6,566 nt of DNA from JAMLIN01 sp041676645 (lineage in GTDB: Bacteria > Pseudomonadota > Gammaproteobacteria > Burkholderiales > Burkholderiaceae_E): contig JBAYRO010000137.1 in assembly GCA_041676645.1 (NCBI GenBank), positions 1-6,566 on the forward strand, read 5' to 3'. Below, piece after piece: positions 1-6,288 of the stretch; positions within the stretch are counted from its first letter, which is position 1; the number at the start of each line of letters is the position of its first letter. The notes below the pieces were generated by a model. That model saw nothing but the letters and a program-made list of their open reading frames with translations, was not told where the DNA came from and made no database searches. Made by a program: the position numbers and the translations under genes.

Positions 1-39
1 CGCGGCCAGCACGCCGGTGGCGAGCAGCTTTCTCTTCAT
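1..39 (-). CDS. N-terminal fragment of an exported or membrane protein (cut by window edge)
   Basis: Reading leftwards from an ATG at 39-37, 13 codons are visible before the window ends: M-K-R-K-L-L-A-T-G-V-L-A-A. A strong Shine-Dalgarno sequence (GGAGGGG) lies two bases upstream of the ATG. The basic start (K2, R3, K4) followed by a run of small hydrophobic residues is what the first part of a Sec signal peptide or a first membrane segment looks like. The gene follows the glycosyltransferase on the same strand after only 34 bp, so the two are probably co-transcribed. Nothing about the mature protein can be seen and no function is proposed. The start call rests on the ribosome binding site and the signal-like residues. 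Confidence 0.6.
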   Translation of the reverse strand, partial: MKRKLLATGVLAA

Positions 40-73
40 GGCCCCTCCAGGCGGGATCCGGGTGCGACCGCGC

Positions 74-1639
74 CTAGCGATGGCAGGCGCGATCCGGGAA
101 ATAGCGATCGCAGAAGTAGCAGGGCCCCCGGGGCAGCCAGCCGGGCACCTGGTACCAGAGCTGCCTGATGTCCTCCAGCACATCGTCGCGATAGGCCTCG
201 TAGCGAAAGCCCTCGCCGGTGACGATGGTGAAGCGGACACCGCGCACATCGATGCTCTCCACCGACACCCGGTCGAAGAAGGCATCGTACTCACCCGGTG
301 GATAGACATCCTTGCGGATAATCAGGAAGTCGCGGCCGGCGTGCTCGCGAAAGTCGACCCGCATGTCGTCGTGGCGGGCATGGCTCGAGCCACGACCGAA
401 CACCAGGATCCGCCGGTCGAAGTTGTACTCCAGCGTTACCGCCGCCGAATAGCCGTTGCTCGCGAGCACATGTCGATCGAGCCGCTCCTGGCCGATCGCC
501 TCGGCGAGCTCGTCGGCATGGACGGTCATGACGAGGCCCGGATACTGGCGCCATCCCGAGAAGGTCTCGGTCGGCAGCAGCATCAGGACGGCGATCAGCA
601 CGTAGTGCACGATGGCGAAACCGATGCCGAAGCGCAGCGCGCCCCTGCGCAGCCGGTCGCTGCCCGCGCCCGCCAGCACGAACCAGAGGATCGCGGGCAG
701 GGCAAAGCTCGCGAGCCAGTGCAGGCCGATGGTCTTGACCGGCGAAAGCGCGGCCAGGATCAGCAGCGGCACCCCCGCCAGCCAGGCATGGACGCTGGCC
801 GCCTGCGCGCGTTCCCGATCGGTCCGCGGCCCTGGCTCTCCCTCATCGCGCCGCCGCAGCAGGGCCAGCGCCAGGGGCGGCGACATCGCATAGATCGCCG
901 ACACGATGTAGAGCACCGGCGTGGACCAGGACAGGCCGGCGCCGCCGTGACGATTGACGATGTTGAACATCAGGTTGGGCCAGCAGTGCGCCGCGTTCCA
1001 CCAGACCTGGATGAGGGCGGCGGGCAGCGAAGCGAGCACCACCAGGCCGAGGCCGACGAGCTTGCGACGATTCGGGCGCCAGACCGAATGGGCGAAGATC
1101 GCGATCGCCAGCAGGCCCGCGAAGTACTTCGACATCAGCGCCCCGCCCAGCGCCAGGCCGCACAGGACGAAATCGAGCCCGGCGCCGGTGCGCTGGGCGC
1201 GCGCATAGGCCAGCACGGCGAGACCCGAGAAGAACATCAGGGGTACGTCGGTCGTGATCGCCACGTTCCAGACATTCATCGGCGCCAGGAGCACCAGGCT
1301 GCCGGCAAGCCAGGCCAGGGCCTCGTCGTAGCGACGCACCGCAAACACCGCGGCAAAGGCGAGCGCGATCGGCACCAGCAGCGCCGGCAGGCGCAGCACC
1401 AGGGTATGCGACGAGATCGCATCGAGCACCGCGAGCCACCAGCCCACCATCGGCGGGTGGTCGTAGTAGCCCCAGTCGGGCTCGCGGCCCCAGACATGGA
1501 AGTAGGCTTCGTCGCCGGTCATCGGCAGCAGCGTGGCGAACACGAGCTTGAACGCGACGGACACCAGCAGCAGGACGGTGAAGACGCGCCGGGCCTGCGC
1601 CTCGGACAGGGATCGGGGAGTCGATGACAGCGGGTTCAT
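74..1639 (-). CDS. ArnT/PMT-like membrane glycosyltransferase, family 39 type
   Basis: A 521-aa polytopic membrane protein of the GT-C superfamily, resembling the PMT_2 / ArnT group. These enzymes transfer a sugar from a polyprenyl-phosphate carrier to a lipid or protein acceptor on the periplasmic face of the inner membrane. After a first hydrophobic segment (about 19-39) comes TGDEAYFHVW (41-50), with the paired acidic D43-E44 typical of the first periplasmic loop that carries the catalytic aspartate. WGYYDHPP follows (56-63), a hallmark of this family. TTDVPL (129-134) and SKYFAGL (170-176) are further family-like motifs. Many hydrophobic segments fill residues 80-355, and about 360-521 form a soluble, probably periplasmic, C-terminal domain ending in a Cys-rich tail (C507, C510, C519). 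The frame is open upstream to 1783, but the ATG at 1639 is preferred because the extra 48 residues would translate through a terminator hairpin. No good Shine-Dalgarno precedes this start. Donor and acceptor are unknown; the nearby lptFG suggest, but do not prove, an envelope glycolipid acceptor. Confidence 0.87.
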   Translation of the reverse strand: MNPLSSTPRSLSEAQARRVFTVLLLVSVAFKLVFATLLPMTGDEAYFHVWGREPDWGYYDHPPMVGWWLAVLDAISSHTLVLRLPALLVPIALAFAAVFAVRRYDEALAWLAGSLVLLAPMNVWNVAITTDVPLMFFSGLAVLAYARAQRTGAGLDFVLCGLALGGALMSKYFAGLLAIAIFAHSVWRPNRRKLVGLGLVVLASLPAALIQVWWNAAHCWPNLMFNIVNRHGGAGLSWSTPVLYIVSAIYAMSPPLALALLRRRDEGEPGPRTDRERAQAASVHAWLAGVPLLILAALSPVKTIGLHWLASFALPAILWFVLAGAGSDRLRRGALRFGIGFAIVHYVLIAVLMLLPTETFSGWRQYPGLVMTVHADELAEAIGQERLDRHVLASNGYSAAVTLEYNFDRRILVFGRGSSHARHDDMRVDFREHAGRDFLIIRKDVYPPGEYDAFFDRVSVESIDVRGVRFTIVTGEGFRYEAYRDDVLEDIRQLWYQVPGWLPRGPCYFCDRYFPDRACHR

Positions 1640-1701
1640 GCGGATGCGGAAATGACGGACAGGCGGGCGGGCGGATGGGCAGGTCCGCACCCGGGGAGCG
1701 T

Positions 1702-1732
1702 AAAAGAAAAGGCGCACATCGCTGTGCGCCTT
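1702..1732 (-). terminator. Intrinsic (Rho-independent) terminator
   Basis: A perfect 10-bp stem (1709-1718 paired with 1723-1732) with a 4-base loop is followed, on the minus strand, by the T-rich run TTTTCTTTTA. On the plus strand no T-run follows the hairpin, so it is directional. It lies about 200 bp after the lptG stop and about 60 bp before the glycosyltransferase start. It could therefore end the lptFG transcript, end a separate small RNA, or act as an attenuator in the glycosyltransferase leader. Confidence 0.85.
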
Positions 1733-1800
1733 GAATGGCAGACTGGCTGCCTCTCCTCCTCCTCGATCCGGGCGCATCCGCATGCGCGGAGCGCCGAATG
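1702..1800 (-). ncRNA. Candidate structured small RNA or attenuating leader
   Basis: A minus-strand transcript starting near 1800 from the promoter-like sequence at 1807-1836 would be about 100 nt and would fold into three successive hairpins. The first, at 1795-1771, pairs GGCGC with GCGCC and CCGC with GCGG around a GCAT loop. A purine-rich single strand (1769-1751) with GGATC and GGAGGAGGAGAGG follows. Next come a 5-bp hairpin GGCAG/CTGCC (1751-1737) and the intrinsic terminator. The layout of stem, purine-rich region and terminator is that of a trans-acting small RNA, and the repeated GGA could bind CsrA/RsmA-type proteins or CU-rich targets. An equal alternative is a transcription-attenuating 5' leader of the glycosyltransferase, since no other promoter is evident between the terminator and that gene. 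No named RNA family was recognised. Confidence 0.4.
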
Positions 1801-1806
1801 AACCCG

Positions 1807-1836
1807 ATCGTAACCAATGCGTGATGGCATGTCCAA
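1807..1836 (-). promoter_or_regulatory. Sigma-70-like promoter upstream of the RNA candidate
   Basis: On the minus strand, TTGGAC (1836-1831) and TACGAT (1812-1807) are separated by 18 bp. TACGAT matches the -10 consensus at 4 of 6 positions including the key A2 and T6; the -35 matches at 3 of 6. The start point would fall near 1800. Just upstream is TTGTAACAAAG, an AT-rich patch unusual for this GC-rich sequence, which could be an activator site. This is a pattern match only. Confidence 0.35.
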
Positions 1837-1928
1837 CGCTTTGTTACAACTTTGCCGACGGTCCGGATGCTGCACTGCAACCTGCACGCGGCGCCCGGCA
1901 AACCGCGCGGCGGCGATGCAGGGCAGCA

Positions 1929-3062
1929 TCAGTGCGCCCGATCGACCCACGCCAGCATTCCGAGCGCGAGCAGCAGCGCGCCGATGCTGGGCAGGCTGAC
2001 CGACATCCAGGCGGGCCAGGTATTGAGCAGGCCGAGGTTGGAGAACAGGCCGTTGAGGAAGTGGAAGGCGATGCCCAGCATCACCGCGGCGAACACCTTG
2101 AAGCCGACGCCGCCCGAGCGCGCCTGCATGTAGGCCGAAGGCAGGGCGAGCGCAAGCATCACCAGTACCGCGAAGGGATAGACGATCTTCTTCCAGAGCG
2201 CGATCTCGTAGCGGCTCGCGTCCTGCTGGTTGCTCTTCATGTAGGAAATGTAGCGATAGAGATTCCAGGCGCTCATGCGATCGGCGTCGACGAGCAGTAC
2301 CGACAGCAGGCTCGGTGAAAGCTCGGAGCGCCAGCTCATGCGCTCGCTGGTGCTGCGCGTCGCGCCCAGCACCGCGGCGTTCTCCTCGGCCTCGACCGCG
2401 GGCACCTCGATCTGCCTGACATCGTCGAACAGCCAGGTGTTGTCACGCTGCCAGGTGGCCCGCTGCGCCTCGATGATGCGAAGCAGGCCGAGATCGGCAT
2501 CGAACTCGAAGACCCGCACCCGGTTGACCGAGCCGTCGGGATCGAGCTCGCCGATATTGACGAAGCGCTGCACCTCTACCCGGCCCTCGGAATCGCGCAG
2601 CGCATCCTTGATCCAGATGCCGCTGCGCAGCTGCCCGCCGACCGCTGCGCCGAGCGCGCCGAAGCGCACCGACTGCGCGAGGCGCTCGGCCGACGGCGCG
2701 ACGAACTCGCCCACCGCGGCGGTGAGCAGCGCCAGCCAGATGCCGATCGTGGCGAGCGAGACAAGCGCCCGTCGACGCCCGAGCCCGGCCGCGCGCATCG
2801 CGGTGAACTCCGAACTGGAGGCGAACTGCGCCATCGCGTAGACCGCGCCGATCAGGGTGGCGACGGGCATCAGTTCGTAGAAATGGCTGGGCAGGCCGAG
2901 CAGCACGAAGATGAACGCATGCCCGATCCGGTAGCCGCCCTTGCCGACATCCTCGATCTCGTAGAGGAAATCGAAGATCGCGAACAGGGACAGGAAACCG
3001 ACCAGCACGAACAGGACCGCGATGCGGACCTCGCGCCCGATATAGGAACGCAGCAGCCTCAC
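1929..3062 (-). CDS. lptG: LPS export ABC transporter permease LptG
   Basis: LptG pairs with LptF in the inner membrane; with the LptB2 ATPase they extract lipopolysaccharide from the inner membrane and pass it to LptC and the periplasmic bridge. The 377-aa product has the family layout: three hydrophobic segments (about 13-33, 56-78, 99-119), a periplasmic beta-jellyroll region (about 140-275), then three more segments (about 292-310, 322-342, 355-373). The SSEFTAMRAAGLG stretch (82-94) matches the conserved coupling-helix region (E followed by RAAG) that contacts LptB. The start is a GTG at 3062-3060 overlapping the lptF stop as GTGA, which indicates translational coupling. The frame is open further upstream to 3176, but that would overlap lptF by over 100 bp and precede the conserved LLRSYIGRE start. 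The length matches the family. Identity is firm; the F/G distinction also rests on gene order. Confidence 0.95.
   Translation of the reverse strand: MRLLRSYIGREVRIAVLFVLVGFLSLFAIFDFLYEIEDVGKGGYRIGHAFIFVLLGLPSHFYELMPVATLIGAVYAMAQFASSSEFTAMRAAGLGRRRALVSLATIGIWLALLTAAVGEFVAPSAERLAQSVRFGALGAAVGGQLRSGIWIKDALRDSEGRVEVQRFVNIGELDPDGSVNRVRVFEFDADLGLLRIIEAQRATWQRDNTWLFDDVRQIEVPAVEAEENAAVLGATRSTSERMSWRSELSPSLLSVLLVDADRMSAWNLYRYISYMKSNQQDASRYEIALWKKIVYPFAVLVMLALALPSAYMQARSGGVGFKVFAAVMLGIAFHFLNGLFSNLGLLNTWPAWMSVSLPSIGALLLALGMLAWVDRAH
3059..3062 (-). promoter_or_regulatory. GTGA stop/start overlap coupling lptF and lptG
   Basis: The lptF stop TGA (3061-3059) shares bases with the lptG start GTG (3062-3060). 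Such four-base overlaps usually let ribosomes finishing the first gene restart on the second, which suits two subunits needed in equal amounts. The sequence before the GTG (GGCGGGCCGC) is only a modest Shine-Dalgarno, consistent with dependence on coupling. Confidence 0.8.
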
Positions 3063-4165
3063 GCGGCCCGCCGGGATCGCATTGGCAGCAAGCGCCAGAG
3101 GCTGCGCCGGCGCAGCCGCATGCGCGTGAAGTACATCCAGCCGGCGATCGCGGCGATGCAGCCGTGGGCGGCCCACACGCCGAGCGAGAAGGGGATGCGC
3201 TCCTGCGCCACCCAGGCCTGGCTCAGCGTCATGAGGTTGTTGTAGACGACATAGATCAGCAGCGCGATCACGAGGTTGATCGATCGGCCCATGCGCGGAT
3301 TGACCGAGGCGAGCGGAATCGCCAGCAGCGCGAGCAGCACCGCCGAGACGGGCTGGGCGACGCGCCAGAGCAGTTCGCCGAGATTGCGCGAGGTCGGGTC
3401 GGTGATCAGATCGAGGGTGCCCAGCGCCTTGGTCGAGCGCGTCGCGGAGGAACCCTCCTGGGGTTCGAGCCGCAGGCCGTAGCGATCGAAGGACATCATG
3501 CGGAAATCGCCCGCCATGGTCGCGCCATCGTAGCGACGGCCCTGCTCGAGGACGAGGAAGCGCTCCTGGTCGGGCAGGGTGAGGACATGGCCGCTGGCCG
3601 AGACCACCACGGTCAGGTTCTCGCCCTTTTGCTGCGTGACGAAGACGTTGCGCACCTCGGTCTGCTCGTCATCGAGCGATTCGACGAAGAAGACCCGGTT
3701 GCCGCCGGCCGACTCGCGGAACTGCCCGGCGGCGACGCGGGAGATGTCCTGGCGCTGCTCGAAGCGCGACTGGTATTCGCCGCTCTGGACATTGGCCCAG
3801 GGAGCGATGATCAGCGACAGGATGCCGATGAGCACCGCGAAGGGCAGCGCGAATCCCATCACCGGCCGGATCCATGACGCGATGCTCAGGCCGCTGGCCT
3901 GCCAGACGACCATCTCGGAATCGCGCCAGGCGCGCGTGAACGCGATCAGGATCGCGCAGTAGAGCGTCAGCACGAGCAGGATCGACAGGTAGTTGACGGT
4001 GGAGAACGCGAGCAGCGGCAACACGCTCGCGGGGTCGACCCGTCCGGTGGCCGCACGCCCGAGCATGCGCACCAGCATCGTGGTGACGAGGATCGTGAAC
4101 AGGGCCGAGAAGACGACGCCGGCAAGGCTTCCTAGTTCCCGGCGCAGCGCGGATTTCAGCAGCAT
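3059..4165 (-). CDS. lptF: LPS export ABC transporter permease LptF
   Basis: LptF is the partner of LptG in the LptB2FG transporter that energises lipopolysaccharide export. The 368-aa product starts MLLKSALRREL and shows hydrophobic segments at about 12-34, 52-76 and 100-122. A periplasmic jellyroll domain (about 128-255) follows, then segments at about 268-288, 296-316 and 328-347. RDSEMVVWQASGLS (81-94) holds the conserved E followed by A/RASG coupling-helix region; AIPLASVNPRMGRS (282-295) is the typical loop after the fourth segment. The ATG at 4165 has only a weak ribosome binding site (CAACCG just upstream), with a short CCCCAG tandem repeat in the leader. It is the first gene of an lptF-lptG operon, divergent from pepA by 133 bp, and it ends in a GTGA overlap with lptG. 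The C-terminus is Arg-rich and cytoplasmic. Confidence 0.95.
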   Translation of the reverse strand: MLLKSALRRELGSLAGVVFSALFTILVTTMLVRMLGRAATGRVDPASVLPLLAFSTVNYLSILLVLTLYCAILIAFTRAWRDSEMVVWQASGLSIASWIRPVMGFALPFAVLIGILSLIIAPWANVQSGEYQSRFEQRQDISRVAAGQFRESAGGNRVFFVESLDDEQTEVRNVFVTQQKGENLTVVVSASGHVLTLPDQERFLVLEQGRRYDGATMAGDFRMMSFDRYGLRLEPQEGSSATRSTKALGTLDLITDPTSRNLGELLWRVAQPVSAVLLALLAIPLASVNPRMGRSINLVIALLIYVVYNNLMTLSQAWVAQERIPFSLGVWAAHGCIAAIAGWMYFTRMRLRRRSLWRLLPMRSRRAA

Positions 4166-4226
4166 CGGTTGATCTGGGGCTGGGGCTGGGCTTGCGAGCC
4201 ACGGGCGTGCCGGTCCTCCGGCTCGC

Positions 4227-4232
4227 TATAAT
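4227..4232 (+). promoter_or_regulatory. Putative pepA -10 box
   Basis: A perfect TATAAT sits 66 bp before the pepA ATG in otherwise GC-rich DNA. The predicted start point is near 4239, giving a leader of about 60 nt. No good -35 hexamer is seen at 16-18 bp upstream (the closest TTG, TTGCGA at 4192-4197, is 29 bp away), so either an activator helps or the -10 works with a degenerate -35. Confidence 0.5.
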
Positions 4233-4257
4233 CGGCGCTTGCAAACCAAGGCGTCAG
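4228..4257 (-). promoter_or_regulatory. Putative lptF promoter
   Basis: On the minus strand, CTGACG (4257-4252) and GATTAT (4233-4228) are separated by 18 bp and each match the sigma-70 boxes at 4 of 6 positions. The -10 lies on top of the pepA -10 on the other strand, so the two promoters would compete for polymerase. The start point would be near 4221, giving an lptF leader of about 55 nt with a small GCCGG/CCGGC hairpin (4209-4222) at its 5' end. Pattern match only. Confidence 0.4.
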
Positions 4258-4298
4258 CACTGCGCCGGCCCGCCCCTCGTTGCGCTGGAGAAGAATCG

Positions 4299-5780
4299 AT
4301 GCAATTTAGCACAAAGGCCCTCCCGATCGACAAGACCAGGACTGGTTGCGTCGTCATCCCGGTCCTTGCCGGCAGCAAGCTCGGCGCCAGCGCGAAGGCC
4401 ATCGACGCGGCCACCGGCAAGCGCCTGGGCGCCGCCCTGGCAAGCGGCGATCTCGCGCCGAAGGCGGGCTCGACCCTGCTCGTGCATCTCGAAGGCGCGG
4501 TGGCGCGGGCCCTGCTCGTGGCCACCGGCGACAAGGCGACGCTCGACGAACGCGTCTATTCGCAGGTCGTGCGCGGCGCATTCCGCAGCCTGCGCGGCCA
4601 GGGCAGCAAGGATGCGATCGCGCTGCTGCACGAGGTCGAGGTCGAGGGCCGGGATCTCGCCTGGAAGATTCGCACCGCGGCGCTCGCCGCACGCGAGGCC
4701 GCCTATCGTTTCGACCGGTTCAAGAGCAAGCCCGAGAGCGGCCCGAGCGGCCCGGGCACGATCGCCTTCGCCGTCGACAAGGCCGACCAGGCGACGGCGC
4801 GCACCGCCGCCGGCCAGGCCGGCGCGATCGCCAACGGCATGGACCTCGCCCGCGACCTCGGCAACACGCCGGGCAACATCTGCACCCCGGGTCATCTTGC
4901 GCAGACCGCGCGCGATCTCGGCAAGGAATTCGATCTCAAGGTGCAGGTCCTCGGCGAGAAGCAGATGGCGGCGCTCAAGATGAACGCCCTGCTCGCGGTG
5001 GCGAAGGGCTCCGCCCAGCCGCCCCACCTGATCACCATCGAATATCGTGGGGCCGGCGCCCGGCAGGCGCCGGTGGCCCTGGTCGGAAAGGGCATCACCT
5101 TCGACACCGGCGGCATCTCGCTCAAGCCCGCCGCCGAGATGGACGAGATGAAGTGGGACATGATGGGCGCCGCCTCGGTCCTCGGCACGATCCGGGCGGT
5201 CGCCGAGCTGAAGCTGCCGATCAACGTGGTCGGCATCATCGCGACGGCCGAGAACATGCCCGGCGGCCAGGCCACGCGCCCCGGCGACATCGTCACCAGC
5301 ATGTCGGGCCAGACGATCGAGATCCTCAACACCGATGCCGAAGGGCGGCTGGTGCTGTGCGACGCCCTCACCTACGCGGCCCGCTTCAAGCCCGCCGCGG
5401 TGGTCGACATCGCGACGCTCACCGGCGCCTGCGTGGTCGCGCTCGGCAAGCATCACTCGGGCCTGTTCTCACGCGGCGACGAACTTGCCGACGAACTGCT
5501 CGCCGCCGGCCAGGCCATGGCCGACACCTGCTGGCGCATGCCGCTGGACGACGAGTACCAGGAGCTGCTCAAGTCGCCCTTCGCCGACGTCGCCAACATC
5601 GGCGGGCGCTACGGCGGCGCCATCACCGCGGCCTGCTTCCTCGCGCGGTTCACCAAGGACTACGACTGGGCGCACCTCGATATTGCCGGCACCGCATGGC
5701 ATTCGGGCGCCAGCAAGGGTTCGACCGGCCGGCCGGTACCGCTGCTGACCGGCTTCCTGATGAACCGGGCCGGCAATTGA
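4299..5780 (+). CDS. pepA: Leucyl aminopeptidase PepA (M17 family)
   Basis: A 493-aa cytosolic M17 metallo-aminopeptidase that removes N-terminal residues, preferably Leu, from peptides and forms hexamers with two divalent metals per subunit. The N-terminal domain (about 1-160) is variable. The catalytic domain carries VGKGITFDTGGISLK (262-276), with metal-binding K264 and D269 and catalytic K276; D287 in the KWDMMG motif; and NTDAEGRL (344-351), with D346, E348 and catalytic R350. These correspond to E. coli K270, D275, K282, D293, D352, E354 and R356 with a constant offset of six, so the active site is intact. The ATG at 4299 is chosen because GGAG (4287-4290) stands eight bases before it. 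In E. coli, PepA also binds DNA (Xer recombination at cer, carAB control); whether this one does is unknown. It heads a pepA-holC transcription unit divergent from lptFG. Confidence 0.97.
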   Translation: MQFSTKALPIDKTRTGCVVIPVLAGSKLGASAKAIDAATGKRLGAALASGDLAPKAGSTLLVHLEGAVARALLVATGDKATLDERVYSQVVRGAFRSLRGQGSKDAIALLHEVEVEGRDLAWKIRTAALAAREAAYRFDRFKSKPESGPSGPGTIAFAVDKADQATARTAAGQAGAIANGMDLARDLGNTPGNICTPGHLAQTARDLGKEFDLKVQVLGEKQMAALKMNALLAVAKGSAQPPHLITIEYRGAGARQAPVALVGKGITFDTGGISLKPAAEMDEMKWDMMGAASVLGTIRAVAELKLPINVVGIIATAENMPGGQATRPGDIVTSMSGQTIEILNTDAEGRLVLCDALTYAARFKPAAVVDIATLTGACVVALGKHHSGLFSRGDELADELLAAGQAMADTCWRMPLDDEYQELLKSPFADVANIGGRYGGAITAACFLARFTKDYDWAHLDIAGTAWHSGASKGSTGRPVPLLTGFLMNRAGN

Positions 5781-5789
5781 GGATCCGTA

Positions 5790-5843
5790 GTGAAATGGGG
5801 TCAGACACCATTTCATATGAAATGGTGTCTGACCCCATTTCAC
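5790..5843. repeat. Perfect 54-bp palindrome (REP/MITE-like element)
   Basis: Two 27-base arms, 5790-5816 and 5817-5843, are exact reverse complements with no spacer. Each arm is itself an imperfect palindrome (GAAATGGGGT, CAG, ACACCATTTC), so GAAATGG or its complement appears four times: 5792-5798, 5808-5814, 5819-5825 and 5835-5841. The TGGGGTCAGACACC core resembles dispersed palindromes that I recall from many proteobacterial genomes, often near REP-associated tyrosine (IS200-like) transposases; that link is from memory and no transposase is present here. TCCGT occurs on both sides (5784-5788 and 5846-5850) as a possible target duplication. In RNA the element would form a very long hairpin between pepA and holC. 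It has no T-run after it, so it is not a standard intrinsic terminator. Confidence 0.85.
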
Positions 5844-5868
5844 CTTCCGTTTCACCTCCAGGCAGACG

Positions 5869-6288
5869 ATGACGCAGGTCGACTTCCATTTCAATGCCGC
5901 CGACAAGCTGCACTATGCCTGCCGCCTGGTGCGCAAGATCCACCGCAGCGGCAAGCGCGTCGTCGTGTTTTCGTCGAACCCCGGCCAGCTCGCGGAGTTC
6001 GACCGGATGCTGTGGGCCTTCTCGCCGCTGGATTTCATCCCGCATGTGTCCGTGATCGATCCGCTGGCCCCCGAGACCCCGGTGCTGCTGGCCAGTGGCG
6101 AGGCGCCGTCGCCGCACCACGAGGTGATGGTCAACCTCGGATCCGGGACACCCGTTCACTTCAGCCGCTTCGACCGCCTCATCGAAGTGGTCTCGGTCGA
6201 CGAGCGCGACCGGATCGCCGGCCGCGAGCGCTGGAAGTTCTACCGCGAGCGCGGCTACCCGATGGATCGCCATGACTGCGCCGCCTGA
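5869..6288 (+). CDS. holC: DNA polymerase III subunit chi (HolC)
   Basis: HolC (139 aa) is the chi subunit of the DNA polymerase III clamp-loader complex; with psi it links the loader to single-stranded DNA-binding protein. The sequence fits the family: VDFHFNAADKLHYACRLVRK at the start, SGKRVVVFS (27-35) as the second strand, LWAFSPLDFIPH (48-59) matching the LWxxxxxxFxPH signature, and RERWKFYRERGY (118-129), the C-terminal helix conserved in chi. The ATG at 5869 has a short AGG six bases before it as ribosome binding site. It follows pepA after 88 bp, an interval swollen by the palindrome; pepA-holC neighbours are standard in proteobacteria, usually followed by valS. The protein is basic near the N-terminus and shows no truncation. 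Confidence 0.93.
   Translation: MTQVDFHFNAADKLHYACRLVRKIHRSGKRVVVFSSNPGQLAEFDRMLWAFSPLDFIPHVSVIDPLAPETPVLLASGEAPSPHHEVMVNLGSGTPVHFSRFDRLIEVVSVDERDRIAGRERWKFYRERGYPMDRHDCAA

Larger units (their letters stand above)
1640..1928. other. Intergenic region between lptG and the glycosyltransferase gene
   Basis: This 289-bp stretch has no convincing protein gene on either strand; open frames crossing it lack a ribosome binding site or are shadows in high-GC DNA. It holds the promoter-like sequence, the hairpin series and the intrinsic terminator listed separately. Bases 1640-1700, between the terminator and the glycosyltransferase start, are C-rich on the minus strand with no recognisable promoter. 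Bases 1837-1928, just after lptG, show nothing further that could be assigned. Confidence 0.6.

Noticed and set aside
17..1627. A 536-codon open frame on the plus strand opposite the glycosyltransferase
   Set aside because: Its product is rich in Arg, His, Gln and Gly with no membrane or enzyme motif, as expected from the antisense of a GC-rich gene. The opposite strand encodes a protein with clear family motifs.
1640..1783. N-terminal extension of the glycosyltransferase by 48 residues
   Set aside because: It would translate the terminator hairpin and a Pro/Arg-rich stretch not typical of the family; the ATG at 1639 sits just ahead of the first membrane segment.
4254..5456. A 400-codon minus-strand frame opposite pepA
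   Set aside because: Antisense shadow produced by codon bias; composition is Gly/Ala/Arg/His-rich without recognisable motifs, and it would cross the promoter region.
5790..5843. The palindrome as an intrinsic terminator after pepA
   Set aside because: There is no T-run on either side and the stem has no loop, so standard Rho-independent termination is unlikely.
4346..5872. A 508-codon plus-strand frame within and beyond pepA
   Set aside because: Arg/His/Gly-rich low-complexity translation in the +1 frame of a gene with an intact active site; no ribosome binding site.
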